In this document: positions 9,937 to 19,834 of the stretch, in pieces | Layout: each line of letters begins with the position of its first letter | Numbering within the stretch: the stretch's first letter is position 1 | Assembly: GCA_029204225.1 (NCBI GenBank) | Contig: MU835690.1 | Span: 1 to 37,118 of the forward strand | Reading direction: 5' to 3' | Origin: Diphasiastrum complanatum | Lineage: Eukaryota; Streptophyta; Lycopodiopsida; Lycopodiales; Lycopodiaceae | DNA: 37,118 bases | Notes under the pieces: model-generated | What the model saw: only the letters and a program-made list of their open reading frames with translations | Told to the model about the DNA's origin: nothing | Databases searched by the model: none | Position numbers and translations under genes: made by a program

Positions 9937-9990
9937 ATTGTGTTGTCTAGAAGAATCACTGCTGGGATATCAGTAGTGATAACTGCAACC

Positions 9991-10002
9991 GCTCTGATAC
10001 CA
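9991..10002 (-). other. Primer binding site of element B
   Basis: Plus-strand GCTCTGATACCA is the reverse complement of TGGTATCAGAGC, a perfect match to the initiator-Met tRNA end. It touches the LTR edge at 10003. Confidence 0.92.
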
Positions 10003-10762
10003 TGTTGCATAAGCTGTTACGTTTCGTTGTCCTCTCTCTTCTGATTCGCAAACAATTTTTTGTCTTTGAATTTTATTTTCGTGCGAAAGCTCTTACGGGA
10101 TCCCAGACACTCGACTAAGCATCACAGAACATATTTTATTCTAGCAATCAAGAGACATAACACAAGTCCAAGAGATACACGAAATAGAGCGACTATATTG
10201 TCAGTTTGGTTTTAGAGCAAGATCATCAGTGTCTTGCTCGTTGGCAGAATGACTCTCTGCTCTTTCGCTATGTTCTACTCGTTGGTAGACTTTCATGCAC
10301 AGCTATGGAATTTTTGCTTTCTTACTCTATTTGCTACGTCTCTCTCTATTTCTTACAGATCTCTGTATTCACTATCTCTCTTCTTTTTTACTCTTTTTGG
10401 TTATGATCCAGAGAGGATTGTTTATACCTCCACTATGTGGAGTTTACAAGATAGCTAAACGTATAATCAACTAGTTAGTTAGTCTCCATCATTGCTATTC
10501 ATTTCAGCTGGGCATGAAGCCCGTTGAGCTGCCAGCTGGCAGCGCGAAGGATTTCTCTTCGTTTGTTTTCTTCTTTTTGTAGTCTTCGTTCTATGCCCCT
10601 TCTGCGGTTTGCGGTCCTGGAGGTGTGTTTACGATTCGTGATTGATTTGCAAATCATTCGTGCTTCGAGTCAAAGACACGTTGACTGTCGCGAATTGTTC
10701 TCGTTCGACCTTCGTGTCTTGTTCATGCTGCGACAAAGTTACGAGTTTACCATTTTTAGACA
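10003..10762 (-). repeat. 5' LTR of element B
   Basis: A 760-bp LTR. Read on the minus strand it starts TGTCTAAAAATGG (10762) and ends GCAACA (10003). CCCAT follows at 10763-10767 and matches 660-664. Only the part near 10003-10250 is retained in the truncated copy at 665-1004. Confidence 0.85.
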
Positions 10763-10767
10763 CCCAT
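10763..10767. repeat. Target-site duplication CCCAT, right side of element B
   Basis: Same five bases as 660-664. With one copy kept, the minus-strand codons AAG TAT GAT GGG continue into CAT GTT TGG without loss of frame. Confidence 0.8.
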
Positions 10768-11176
10768 CATACTTTTTCTCCATACCATCCATTCCACTTG
10801 TCTGGCCAAAGCTAGGAGGCAGTTCAAACACCACGTCTCCGTTGTAGTATCTCGGAAGCTCCTCAACAACTTCATGTATTTTGCCTTTCTTGAGTAACTT
10901 TTAAATGATGTTCGTCCCAGGTCTTGATAAGATATAATCTATAGCACTATGTTTACGTGTTGTCACGGTTTTATTTTCAGGAGAAAAAAATCTATGAGAA
11001 GACTCTCCTTTCTCATCCGATGTGTCCACATCAATTGTCTCCAAGGTGAAGTGGGTATGCATGTCAAATTTCATTTCATCAGAGTCTTTTGATGAATCAG
11101 ATGAGGTGAAGCTGTCAATCTCAATTCTCTCCTTGCGATCACATGTAGGGGCAGTTGGACTGCCGCATCGTTTTTA
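10768..11176 (-). pseudogene. Upstream part of the gene interrupted by element B
   Basis: The minus-strand frame gives SPTAPTCDRKERIEIDSF, an acidic Ser-rich stretch (TSSDSSKDSDEMKFD), then RKHSAIDYILSRPGTNII, one in-frame TAA near 10902, and then GKIHEVVEELPRYYNGDVVF and ELPPSFGQTSGMDGMEKKYD up to the B insertion. Apart from the single stop the frame is open for about 135 codons and continues at 664. The protein is not recognised. Its acidic N-terminal part followed by a possible zinc finger would suit a DNA-binding or transposase-like protein, but that is inference. Confidence 0.5.
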
Positions 11177-11193
11177 ACAACTCTAACCACATA

Positions 11194-11457
11194 CTAGAAT
11201 GACAAGGTTTCTTCCATGATGTACTGCTCTCTCCCCTCTATGTCCTTGCAGCTCTTTAGTGGTACCATAGAGACAACATCGTTGTTTGCATCAATCACTG
11301 CATTGAAACTTTCAAGCATTTTGCCGCATCCAATTCTGTCTTCCAGATATCGTCGGCTAACAATGGCCTTTTCTTTAATGAAGTGTAATTTTACAGATGA
11401 TACATCGACCACTTCAAAATCAATGGTTGCTTCCATTGCTCCTATCAAATAATGCAA
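11194..11457 (-). pseudogene. Possible first exon or upstream segment of the interrupted gene
   Basis: An 87-codon minus-strand frame with MEATIDFEVVDVSSVKLHF and RYLEDRIGCGKMLESFNAVI. It ends about 18 bases before the frame at 10768-11176, which is in a different phase; an indel or a lost splice site may separate them. Composition is protein-like and on the same strand, so I link it to the same gene with low certainty. Confidence 0.35.
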
Positions 11458-11639
11458 AGAAGATTTTTAAAATTTACATGCTAATCCATGGATCCAAAGT
11501 TTCGAGTTTATCAGCTATAGAAAAGAGCAATAATAAATTTCCATTCAACACTAGAGCAAGTTACACAGTTTGTATTTTCTCTCTTGCTAATAGCAATCCA
11601 TTTTATCATTATATACAGTCTACCTTTCTTAATTGTTAC

Positions 11640-12667
11640 CTCCATCTATATTAAAACGCTTTATATGCTACAAAAATTGGAGCCCAACCCTTGCCACCCA
11701 AAGATTGGCAGGTAAGAAACAACACAAAGAAAGAATCACAGTGCCTCTTACAGCTAATATGGACGACAATTTCAAGCTATCCCTATTTGTGATCCACAAA
11801 TCTCTTCGGCCTAGAGTGTTTTCAAGCATAAATATTGTTCATCCAGAAAACTTGGGCATTCTTTGGGATGCTAGCAAAAAAGCTTGGACGACCATGACGT
11901 GCTACAAAAAGTTTTTATTGGATTTTGACAAAAGAATGATTGCAGCAGGGAAAGATAGAATTCTACTTTTGGTTGATAATTTTTCAGGTCATAAACATCA
12001 CAACATTCTAGATTAGTTGAGGGCCACAACAGTAGTGGAACTATTGCCTTGAAATACTACAAGTACATTCCAACCCATAAATGCATGGATCATTAATTAA
12101 ATTCAAGGAAAATTATTGCTAAGTACTCATCCGACATAAGATTCAATGTCTTATGTCCGCTAGGAGCACTAAAATTGATGTGTACCAGGTTGTGAAAATG
12201 GTTGAGAGGGTGTGGAGAATCGATGTTACTCCCATAACCATTACACATTGTTGGAGACATTACTGTCTATTCCAGATTTGAATGGTCCATTACCAGAGGT
12301 TGATCCAACCAATCGTCACAAATCTCACAGGACAATAGTTTACTTCCTACTATGGACACTACGAGGTTGAGTTCATCTCAACAATCCTTACCAGCCGACA
12401 TATGCTGCAATATAGGAGCTGGTGGGTCCTGAAGATGGGAATGCAATCAAAGAGAATGAGGAACCCCAAGAGTCCATTCAAATTAAGGAATCCAGTGTTG
12501 CATATGATGCTTTAAATATTGTTTTGCAGTACCTTGAACTGTTAACAACCTATTGATGTAATGAATTCAATTAGAAAAATCAAATCAGTAGCAAAAGATT
12601 TAGAGAGCATTCGACTCCGAGATAGTTCTCGGTAGACATCAATTGCTCGCTACCTCCAACGTGTATA
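11640..12667 (+). pseudogene. pogo/Tigger-type (DDE_1, CENP-B-like) transposase remnant
   Basis: Plus-strand translation reads RLAGKKQHKERITVPLTANM, FVIHKSLRPRVF, SKKAWTTMTCYKKFLLDFDK, ILLLVDNFSGHKHHNI, then TSTFQPINAWII. These are the successive blocks of the DDE_1 domain of pogo/Tigger transposases. The first Asp (in ANMD) and second Asp (LLVDN) are present. The third acidic residue, expected in a QP-x-D motif, is Asn. After several stops and frameshifts, VVKMVERVWRIDVTPITITH and HCWRH match the usual C-terminal helices, and the last readable frame ends in a TAG near 12667. The N-terminal DNA-binding helices were not found, so the copy is 5' truncated or too decayed. No terminal inverted repeats identified. 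Confidence 0.8.
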
Positions 12668-13738
12668 GAAACCAAGCATATGTATCTTTGAATAAGCTTT
12701 CATTCATGTGTCTTTTCTAATCTACTATCAATAAAATCTGATTATGTAATGCACATGCAATTTATGACATAAGTATTTCATTTTTTCCTAGGCTTACTAT
12801 TACCTTTGTAAATGTTAATTTTTGAGCTATCACCCTAGCTATATGGCATATGTTAACTTTTTCTTACTCCCAAGCCATAACAATTAGGGAGGGTAGACTG
12901 TAATGCAATTTCCATAGTCCATAATATGGTGGCTACTTCGTTCCTGTTAGGATATTGCATAGTGCTTTGTTAGGCACAAGTGCATCTCAAACACAGATTC
13001 TATGTCGTTATATCTTCGAAGAGCTATCATTCTTAAGCAACGATTATTTTGTTATTTTGGATATCCACTCAAAATATTGTCACCACGCAGAACAATTTTT
13101 TAAAGAGATGTTTGACTTATCATGATTTTTATTATTACATGTATAGCAGAACGATGCATCAACAAAAAAAATGTGAGAATTGTACCCAGTTGTCTGTAGT
13201 GTGGCCAACGTTGTCCAGGCTTTCCTCTCCGTGGTCCAAAGTACTGAATCATTCCTGCAAAAGCACTACGTCCAAGACTGGCCAATCTATCTTCTTCGTG
13301 CTTCAACAAGGGTAGTTAGGCATGCTTGAAACATCGGGCAAAACGTAATATTTGTATTTTTTTGTGATATTTTGACAATGAAATACAAGCACACTGGCAT
13401 TGATTTGGTACCAACCAACGGGTGCCTAGCTATTCATAAAACGAGTGCCTAATTCGGGTCTAAAATGGCTGCTGCCTCCAATGGTTGGCTCGTGCCAACT
13501 TGTCATTCATATTGCAGCCTGAGCTTTTTAGAGGACCTCATTGAGACATATATCGCCCTGGTCCCAATATCAAAAATTCATCAAAAACTATTTGGAACAA
13601 AACTGTGTATACAAGCTTTGTTGCAAAATATTTTGGCTTGGACATCTCAAATTGCCCAAAACACAAACGTTTGGGGGCCTGGAAAAACTAAATATTTGGT
13701 ATTTGAGACCCGTTAAAACTAGATGAATGTATCTTTAG
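12668..13738. other. Stretch without recognisable genes
   Basis: AT-rich sequence with only short frames. The minus strand at 13100-13309 encodes EEDRLASLGRSAFAGMIQYF and a following basic stretch, which looks somewhat protein-like, but no family is recognised and the frame is short. No LTR edge was found. Confidence 0.4.
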
Positions 13739-13756
13739 CCCCCCCCCCCCCCCCCC
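13739..13756. repeat. Poly-C run, 18 bases
   Basis: Eighteen consecutive C residues. Such runs are unstable and prone to sequencing or assembly error. Confidence 0.9.
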
Positions 13757-14127
13757 GAATACCATACTTTTGTCCGAAATTTAAATTTTTTTTTTGAGTC
13801 GCCTGGAGTTGCAAGTACGAATCAGTTCGAACATGCAATTACCTTACACAAACTAAATTGCAAGAACAATGAAGGATTAGTCGTGTAGAGATACAATGTG
13901 ATTGTAGAAGAGATCAGGCACGTTCTTCTTGATACGATACTTTGTGATAACAGAGAAGAAGAACGATACAATGCGCTCTGAATGAAATTACTGATCTACT
14001 GATTCATCAATCTTAGATGAATATGTACACATGGCTGACTGATTAAAAGAATAGTTAACTTTATAAATTAGGATAAAGGCACTACTTGCTGTTGCACGTT
14101 GCTTTCAATCAACATCTAATTTAGTTA
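13757..14127. other. Unassigned sequence before element H
   Basis: No open frame or repeat recognised. It may be flanking DNA or the outer part of the H LTR, whose start is uncertain. Confidence 0.3.
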
Positions 14128-14345
14128 TGTTGGACACGTCGATGACTTCGTACAAGTCAGAGATCATGGACAAGCTGCAAGATGTCGGACAAGTCGATGA
14201 CATGGAAGTCGAGGACGTAGACGTCAAGGATGTTGATGACTTTGGCCAAGTCGATGACGTGGACATCAGATGACTTGAAGATGTCGGACATGTCGATGAC
14301 TTCAGATAAGTTGATGACTTCGGACATGTCGATGTAGACTGTCAT
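14128..14345. repeat. Degenerate tandem repeat, unit about 18 bp, in the H LTR
   Basis: Variants of GTCGATGACTTCGGACAT recur about ten times over 220 bases, some with GACGT or GTTGATGAC changes. The minus-strand 62-codon frame here (repeating V-I-D-L-S-like peptides) is simply a translation of this array. Tandem arrays of this sort in a U3 often act as enhancer modules; that role is inferred. Confidence 0.75.
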
Positions 14346-15205
14346 CGACTTTGCTTGTATTTCTACAGATGTCGCGACTATGCTAATATTTACAACAACT
14401 AATAAATGAATCTAGATTAGCATGAAATAAGAATGGAGAGGATAGAAATCCAACAGAAGAAACAAATTGTTTCGAGAAAACTTTGCTAGCTTTAGAGCTC
14501 AAGACTGAAGAAAGACAAGGGAGCTGCATAGATGTGAATAGGAAACCTTCGAGGACCGAAGACACGAAGACCCAATGAGCAGTGTATCTCCACGTGTCAA
14601 GATACACGGCGGATCTCCATGCATCAAAGTACAAAGGGATCGTGAAAGTACAAGGAGGACGTCATCTTCAAAAGATTGACAGGATACCGTTAGGATGTGC
14701 CTAATCAGCCGTTCTTGTAATTCTCTAATAAGCTAATCGTGTCCTCCTCTCTAGATATATAAAGATCTTAATTATTGATAAGAAGATGCAAGTAAAAGGC
14801 ATTGGTAGAATACCAATGTAAGAAGAGTACATGCATGCTAAGGCTCAAGAAGTCTGCTAGTAAGCGTGACAAGTTTTAATTCGTGGAAGACAAAGTTACT
14901 TTTGCATCGACGCGCTGTGTGGATTGTCAAAACATCGCTCAAGTTGTAGTAGATATTTATGCAGATGCATTTCTTGTCTTAAACATGATCAAATGCTTAA
15001 TTGTCTGATAGTTGTATGATTGTAATCAGCTGGTTTAATCTTATTCCACACATTGGTTTTACCTTGTTGAATGCACAAACGAATTACACGTAAGTCAGCA
15101 GTGTCTGTCCTCACCTTGGAGGATTGTAGATCTTGTCATAGAGGGCAGTAGGCCCGAGGACAGAATCGAATTCCATCTAGGTTTGTATATGTGGGAATCC
15201 CTTCA
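14346..15205 (+). repeat. Remainder of the 5' LTR of element H
   Basis: Runs from the tandem array to a CA at 15204-15205, one base before the primer binding site. It contains a good plant TATA box at 14756-14763 in the element's sense. No second LTR is in the window to confirm the outer edge. Confidence 0.55.
14756..14763 (+). promoter_or_regulatory. TATA box of the H LTR
   Basis: TATATAAA after a CT-rich stretch (GTCCTCCTCTCTAGA) and 440 bases upstream of the primer binding site, as expected for transcription of an LTR element. Confidence 0.6.
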
Positions 15206-15206
15206 G

Positions 15207-15218
15207 TGGTATCAGAGC
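15207..15218 (+). other. Primer binding site of element H
   Basis: A perfect TGGTATCAGAGC. A second close variant, TGGTATTAGAGA, lies at 15262-15273 inside what should be the start of gag. Confidence 0.88.
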
Positions 15219-15221
15219 GAA

Positions 15222-15880
15222 ATAATTCGTGTATGGATATCAACTGTGTTGTTTCCAACAGTGGTATTAGAGAATGGAGAGAGGAGAACGACAAGGTAGT
15301 AGCCGTGTTGTCATCATCCATCGAAGATAGCCTAACGCTTGACCTCACGACACTCTCTAATACAAGAGAGATGTGGGATACATTGCTTACCAGATTTTAG
15401 ATGAAATCACACAACCAAATCATGCTTCTTGAGGATCAATTGACGAATCTGCGATGGGATGGCAAAGACCTTATCTCCTTTATCAAAAAGATGAAGGATC
15501 TGTTCCTTTTATTACACAATGCTGGAACAGAGAATGCAGTATCATCAGAGAAGTAGTTCACCTACTTGCTACGTGTTTTACCAAGATCTTTCCAAACAGT
15601 CCGAACAATACTAGTGAAGGATCCAGCAATGACACTCGAAAGGGCAGTGATCGAGATTCGAGAAGAAATCGAAGCTCACGAGCACCATGGTCACAAGGAC
15701 GCTTCAGACCAAGGAGAAGCCAAAGAAGGAGTTTAAGTCTAAGAGAGAGTCAAATCGCAAGCAGGATCAAGACCAACAATCAGAGTGAGCTAGCAAAGGC
15801 AGTTGGAAGAACAAAGGAACACCGAAATAGCAGAATGACGACAAGAAAATATGCGTAGGATTGCTACCAGAACTCGAGGA
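15222..15880 (+). pseudogene. Copia gag of element H
   Basis: Plus-strand segments in several frames: REWREENDKVVAVLSSSIED, then TREMWDTLLTRF, then MLLEDQLTNLRWDGKDLISF and IKKMKDLFLLLHNAGTE, then LPRSFQTVRTIL. These match the copia gag pattern of B and I. The usual N-terminal block with the YxxWKxxM motif is missing, replaced by sequence holding a second primer-site-like motif. Stops occur after TRF and VSSEK. Basic sequence follows, but no zinc knuckle could be read. Confidence 0.7.
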
Positions 15881-15959
15881 ACAAATAGTCTCAAGGCAAA
15901 CAGGAGAACAATAATAGTTTTTCCTACGTCGAAGAGCCAGAAAGCTCAAAGATGTGTGA

Positions 15960-16380
15960 AGAAAGATTGAACAACGAAAATTCGACAGCCTATCTGTGTA
16001 CAGACGTGGGTGGAGCATCGACATTTGACACACAAGAGGTAATCCTTGATTCAGGAGCTACCTCCCATCAAGATTTATAGTTCTTGGAGACGAATTGAAA
16101 CACCATGTGAACGGTATTGGTTCGGTCTGGCTCAACACAAATGGCAGAGACAGATGACTAGAAGATGTTCTCTTCATACCCACAGTGCAACAAGATTTGC
16201 TATCAGTAGCAAAGATAGTAGATGATGGGATGCATGTGATGTTTTAAGATGAAACATGTAATGTCGTTGAAGCCAATACCATTGCGCTGATCACGCAAGG
16301 AAGACAAAAAGACAACTGTATCATTTGAGGGTACGCCTACCGACAAATCAAGCACACCAAGCTCATGATTCTGCATATGT
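15960..16380 (+). pseudogene. Copia protease of element H
   Basis: The aspartic protease motif VILDSGATSHQDL is encoded at about 16039-16077, with the catalytic Asp (GAT at 16048-16050) intact, unlike in element B. A stop follows at once and the remainder is frameshifted. Confidence 0.75.
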
Positions 16381-16384
16381 TCTA

Positions 16385-17190
16385 TGGCACAAATGACTAT
16401 GCCACTTGAACTCAATAGCCTTGTATCAAACAAGCCAACATGGAGCTATCACAGGAGTAAGCATATCGAATGCAACAAATTCGACCACCTGTGATGTGTG
16501 CATGAGAGGGAAGATGTCCCAAACGTCATTTACTAGAGACTCCTACAGAACAACAAAGATTCTGGAGCTGGTACATTTGGACATCTGTGGACTTTTCGAT
16601 GTGATCTCATTAGGAGGTTCGAAGTACTATATCACCTTCATTGATGATTACAACAAGTTCGCCCGAGTCTACTTCATTCACAACAAGTCGGAAGCACTTG
16701 ACAAGTTCATAGAATATGTGAACTGGGCAGAAAGATGCACAAGAAACAAGGTGAAGCAGATCAGAACAAATCGTGGTTGTTGCAGCACAATGGTGTTGCT
16801 GAAAGAAAGAACAAGACTCTCATGGAAGCCGCAAGGTGCATGATGGCCTATTCAAGGTCACCAAAAGTACTATGGGCTGAAGCAGTAGCTACAGCTGCCT
16901 ACATCTAGAATAGAATAGGCAAATATGGTATTTCTCATATGACACCACACTAACTTTGGTGGGGTAGAAAGCCCAATCAAACACATGTTCAGATTTTTGG
17001 CTATGCAGCTTATGCACACATTCCTGATAAGCTTTGAAAGAAGCTTGACGAGAAGGTCAAATTAGGATACCTCATCGGGTATGACAATCATTCGTCATAT
17101 TACAGGATTTACATGCCAAAAATGAATCTAGTGAAGACTGTCAAAGATGCAAGGTTCGACGAGACCAGAACAATGGCTGACAATGAAGTC
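16385..17190 (+). pseudogene. Copia integrase of element H, with an internal gap
   Basis: HKx7HLNSIAL and CDVCMRGK supply the zinc-binding region. LVHLDICGLFDVISLGGSKY and ITFIDDYNKFARVYF hold the first catalytic Asp. Then IRTNRG should be the SDNGGEY motif with the second Asp, but the sequence jumps to QHNGVAERKN near 16780, so about 30 codons are missing and the second Asp is lost, while the catalytic Glu remains. The C-terminal GKYGISHMTPH, IFGYAAYAHIPDK and GYLIGYDNHSSYYRIY blocks follow in shifting frames with several stops. Confidence 0.8.
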
Positions 17191-17246
17191 CTAGATAAGC
17201 AGTACTATAACCTACCAACTGCGACAGAGGGAGCAATACCCAAATA

Positions 17247-17703
17247 CTTAGACAAAGATGTTTGAGCTTCACATCAGCTGAAGCGACGAATCAGATGAAG
17301 ATAGGGTTCCAAGCCAGCCAGCCGCTAGAACACTTGTTAACCAAGATGGTTCTAAACCTAGCCGAAGAGACAAAGGTACAGGCATTGCAGTACTTGAAGA
17401 ATCTCCCAAGAGATATACAAGAGAGTGGAGAGCGCCAGCAAGATTTGTGCCAGACAGCTCAACTTCTACATCCAAAGAATTTCGTGGATTCAGTGACAAA
17501 CCACAAACATTTGAGAAAGCCATCGACAGTCCAGACAAGGACAAATGGATTCAAGATATGAACAAAGAAATCGAATCCATGAAGAAGAACGAGGTATGGA
17601 CACTGCAACTAGTACCGAACAAGCAAAAGACAGTGCAATGCAAATGGGTTTACAAGCTCAAGTATGGACCGAATGGAGATGTTTTGAGATACAATGCCAG
17701 AAT
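17247..17703 (+). pseudogene. Integrase-RT linker and RT start of element H
   Basis: The open frame at about 17447-17821 encodes KPQTFEKAIDSPDKDKWIQD and CKWVYKLKYGPNGDVLRYNA, the N-terminal RT block. It is cut at ARI (near 17703), just before the expected VAKG; the rest of that frame is unrelated sequence. Confidence 0.8.
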
Positions 17704-18274
17704 AACATATCCACAAAACAGTGGAATGCTTAAGCTATTGTTACATTCATGTAGATACTATCATCAAAGCATCATAGCATATCACATAGTTATGTCCAAA
17801 CATCACCGTTTGCATAGCTAGTTTCATGAGCACATACCGTTATCAAGTTCTTCATCACTTATCAAAAGTGGTATTGAGACAAGCAAGTCTCAGATTGGGC
17901 AGCTAACTACGAGTAAAGCATAGAGATATTATCATGCATCTTCAATAGCCTTATCTATTTATGATTTTCAGAAAGACAACATACATAACAGAGGTCCATC
18001 GTGTTGCAGATGGTGGCCAACAGTGATCATTCAATACAAAAGTAGAAAGTGAGAATGGTCCATCACATTCCAGCATGCGGTCATCAACGCATAATAATCA
18101 CACATTATAATCATTACTCAAGCAAATCCATAGGAGAAGATGCGGATCACTAACCACACATATTCCATTGGCCAGCGACCACTCAACCATGCAAACATGA
18201 ATCATTTCTACAACTTTTTTGGTGACTGTTCACTATCAGAAGCCAAAAAAAATGCAAAGAGACAAATATCATAC
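17704..18274. other. Unassigned sequence between element H and the exon-like block
   Basis: AT-rich with no long frame. If 18275-18560 is a real gene read leftward, its later exons would be here, but none could be identified. Confidence 0.35.
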
Positions 18275-18418
18275 CTGAAGTGATGTTCACAATAGCTCTT
18301 GAGCCAGTGCCCACACATACACGCTTCAAAACATGTTTTTCGGAAGCAAGAATGTAGTATTGATCTATGATAATCACAGTATCATGTGAGCTCACTTTGT
18401 TCCCAGCAAAACATGCAA
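18275..18418 (-). pseudogene. Exon-like block (144 nt) of an unrecognised gene
   Basis: On the minus strand an acceptor ending TTCAG at 18419 precedes the block, and a donor GTATGA begins at 18274. Between them 48 codons stay open, including ACFAGNKVSSHDTVIIIDQY, then LASEKHVLKRVCVGTGSRAI. The phase agrees with the upstream block at 18497-18560: joining them across the 78-base intron keeps the frame. The peptide has balanced amino acid use, but no family is recognised. It may be a captured gene fragment or the 5' end of a decayed gene. Confidence 0.45.
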
Positions 18419-18496
18419 CTGAACATCCATAGATGTAAATAATCACTCAACCAAACAGTTGATAGATTTCTTATCTTAGCTTGTAGTATCTTTCAC
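18419..18496 (-). other. Candidate intron, 78 bases
   Basis: Starts GTGAAA after CAG and ends GGATGTTCAG on the minus strand. Length and AT content are normal for a plant intron. Confidence 0.45.
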
Positions 18497-18560
18497 CTGA
18501 ATACTCTTCCAAGGATGTCTTCACAGGTCTCCTCTTATCCAAGTAGAGATGGCAACATTA
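18497..18560 (-). pseudogene. Upstream exon-like block with short open frame
   Basis: The minus strand encodes HLYLDKRRPVKTSLEEYS before the donor at 18496. A stop lies a few codons upstream and there is no ATG in frame. The nearest ATG (about 18566) is in another frame and meets a stop after seven codons. Either the start codon is lost or the block is partly untranslated leader. Confidence 0.35.
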
Positions 18561-18670
18561 GAGAAGAAAACCAAGAAAGCAAACCAGTAGAGAAGCAAAC
18601 CAAGAGAGATAAAGCAAGAGAGAGAGGGAGAGAGCAGGAAGAGTGAAACTTAGGGCTATAGTGATCTTCC

Positions 18671-18678
18671 TTTTTATA
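18671..18678 (-). promoter_or_regulatory. TATA box with CT-rich leader, minus strand
   Basis: TATAAAAA on the minus strand, followed 40-70 bases downstream by a CT-rich stretch (CTCTCCCTCTCTCTCTTGC), then the exon-like blocks. TATA plus a pyrimidine patch is the common plant core-promoter layout. Confidence 0.45.
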
Positions 18679-18945
18679 GAAATTCTAGTACCTCTTAGTG
18701 CACCAAGTGCTTGAAGACGCTCACCATTAGATTGAATCCCTATATTTGCACTAATCATAGTCGTTCGATGAAAACCAAGTTTTCCACCAAAAGACGAAGT
18801 TTTTTTTAAAAAACTTTTTTTGAGGCCATGTTTATAAGTTTTAACAAAGGAAGGCATTTTCGTTGGTATAGTATCGTAAGGAAAATGGATTTTTTATAAC
18901 GTTTCAAAAACTGAATGACGTGTAGTAACAATATAGTAGAGTTCA

Positions 18946-18973
18946 TGAGAGAGAGAGAGAGAGAGAGAGAGAG
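18946..18973. repeat. (GA)n microsatellite
   Basis: About 14 GA units without interruption. The 200 bases on to the next LTR edge (19177) show nothing recognisable. Confidence 0.9.
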
Positions 18974-19176
18974 TTACGTCTATGCTACACCTGATTGGAC
19001 CCAATCTATACCCATTTTTTTATTAGTGCAATTCATACATGTCATCTTTACCCTACACACAAATACTTAGCTATATCCATTTTTAAAATATAGTGTAGTT
19101 GAAATCTTTGCATGTTGTAGCTTACACCCAGCCACGAGAGAGACGAAAGAAAAACAGAAACATGCTAGCAAGAGAG

Positions 19177-19820
19177 TGCCGCAAAATTGCGCTTATCTAT
19201 TGCGGAAGTGTGCTACACAATGCATGGAATTATTGGATCTAGATATGCTAATACGAATCACAAGAAATGCAACTATCAATCAAACAATAATAGATATAAT
19301 GCAAAAACTATTGTTGGAAGAACATAATGTCTTTTGCATTTTCTTGTGTTAGAGTGAGTCGGCAGTGCATCACCAAGTAGTCGCATGACGCTCCTCTTAC
19401 AATTCTGTTGTTGTACTTTGACAATGTTCTTCACTTCTCCTCTTCTTTACATTCACATACTTTCTTTTGAATCTGGTCTATACTTATGCTCCACCAGATG
19501 GGATTAAAACAATAGTGTAACTAATCATTACATGAGAGAATTACGTTAAACTACCAGTTAACTATGTGTCTCCTCTTGCAACGTTGCTTACGGCTGAGCG
19601 TGATAGTTTGAAGCCTCATGACCGACAAGCTAAGATCCAATAATTTGAATCTCCCAAGAATTCATTCGTTCATAGTTCATCTTAGCACTTGTAGACATTC
19701 GATAGTTTAGAGGATGTCCGAACTATCGAATATTCAGATGTCCGTGTCGATCGTGTGCCAAACTATCGGTTGTTCAGAGAATGTGTCAAAAAAGGTTGGT
19801 TGAGTTCACCATCTCCAACA
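19177..19820 (-). repeat. 3' LTR of element I
   Basis: On the minus strand it runs from TGTTGGAGATGG (19820) to TTGCGGCA (19177). The first 150 bases on the plus strand match 21858-22005. Confidence 0.8.
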
Positions 19821-19831
19821 CTCCCTCTTGA
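19821..19831 (-). other. Polypurine tract of element I
   Basis: Minus-strand CAAGAGGGAG directly precedes the LTR start TGTTGG. Confidence 0.75.
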
Positions 19832-19834
19832 ACG

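Larger units (their letters stand above)
665..10762 (-). mobile_element. Ty1/copia retrotransposon B (minus strand), split by element A
   Basis: Read on the minus strand this is 5' LTR (10762-10003), primer binding site (10002-9991), gag, protease, pre-integrase, integrase, reverse transcriptase, RNase H and a truncated 3' LTR (1004-665). The order protease-integrase-RT-RNase H defines Ty1/copia. CCCAT flanks both ends. Without nested element A (3475-8782) and its duplicated TATTT, about 4.8 kb of B remain. Many stops and frameshifts, a lost protease Asp and a lost integrase Glu show it is dead. Element I (19177-22005) has a closely similar gag and is probably a relative. Confidence 0.9.
14128..17703 (+). 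mobile_element. Ty1/copia retrotransposon H, 3' truncated
   Basis: From left to right: a probable 5' LTR ending at 15205, a primer binding site at 15207, gag, protease, integrase and the start of reverse transcriptase, all on the plus strand. The similarity stops at about 17703, just where RT should read on into the ARLVAKG motif. No RT core, RNase H or 3' LTR follows, so the right half is deleted. The left boundary is a guess from a TGTTGG at 14128 and the uniform repeat structure there. Numerous stops make it non-functional. Confidence 0.75.

Noticed and set aside
13100-13309. Minus-strand 69-codon frame as a gene
   Set aside because: Some protein-like composition, but short, without start context, splice sites or recognised family.
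14157-14345. Repetitive V-I-D-L-S-like minus-strand protein
   Set aside because: It is the translation of an 18-bp tandem array; length and sequence follow from the repeat.
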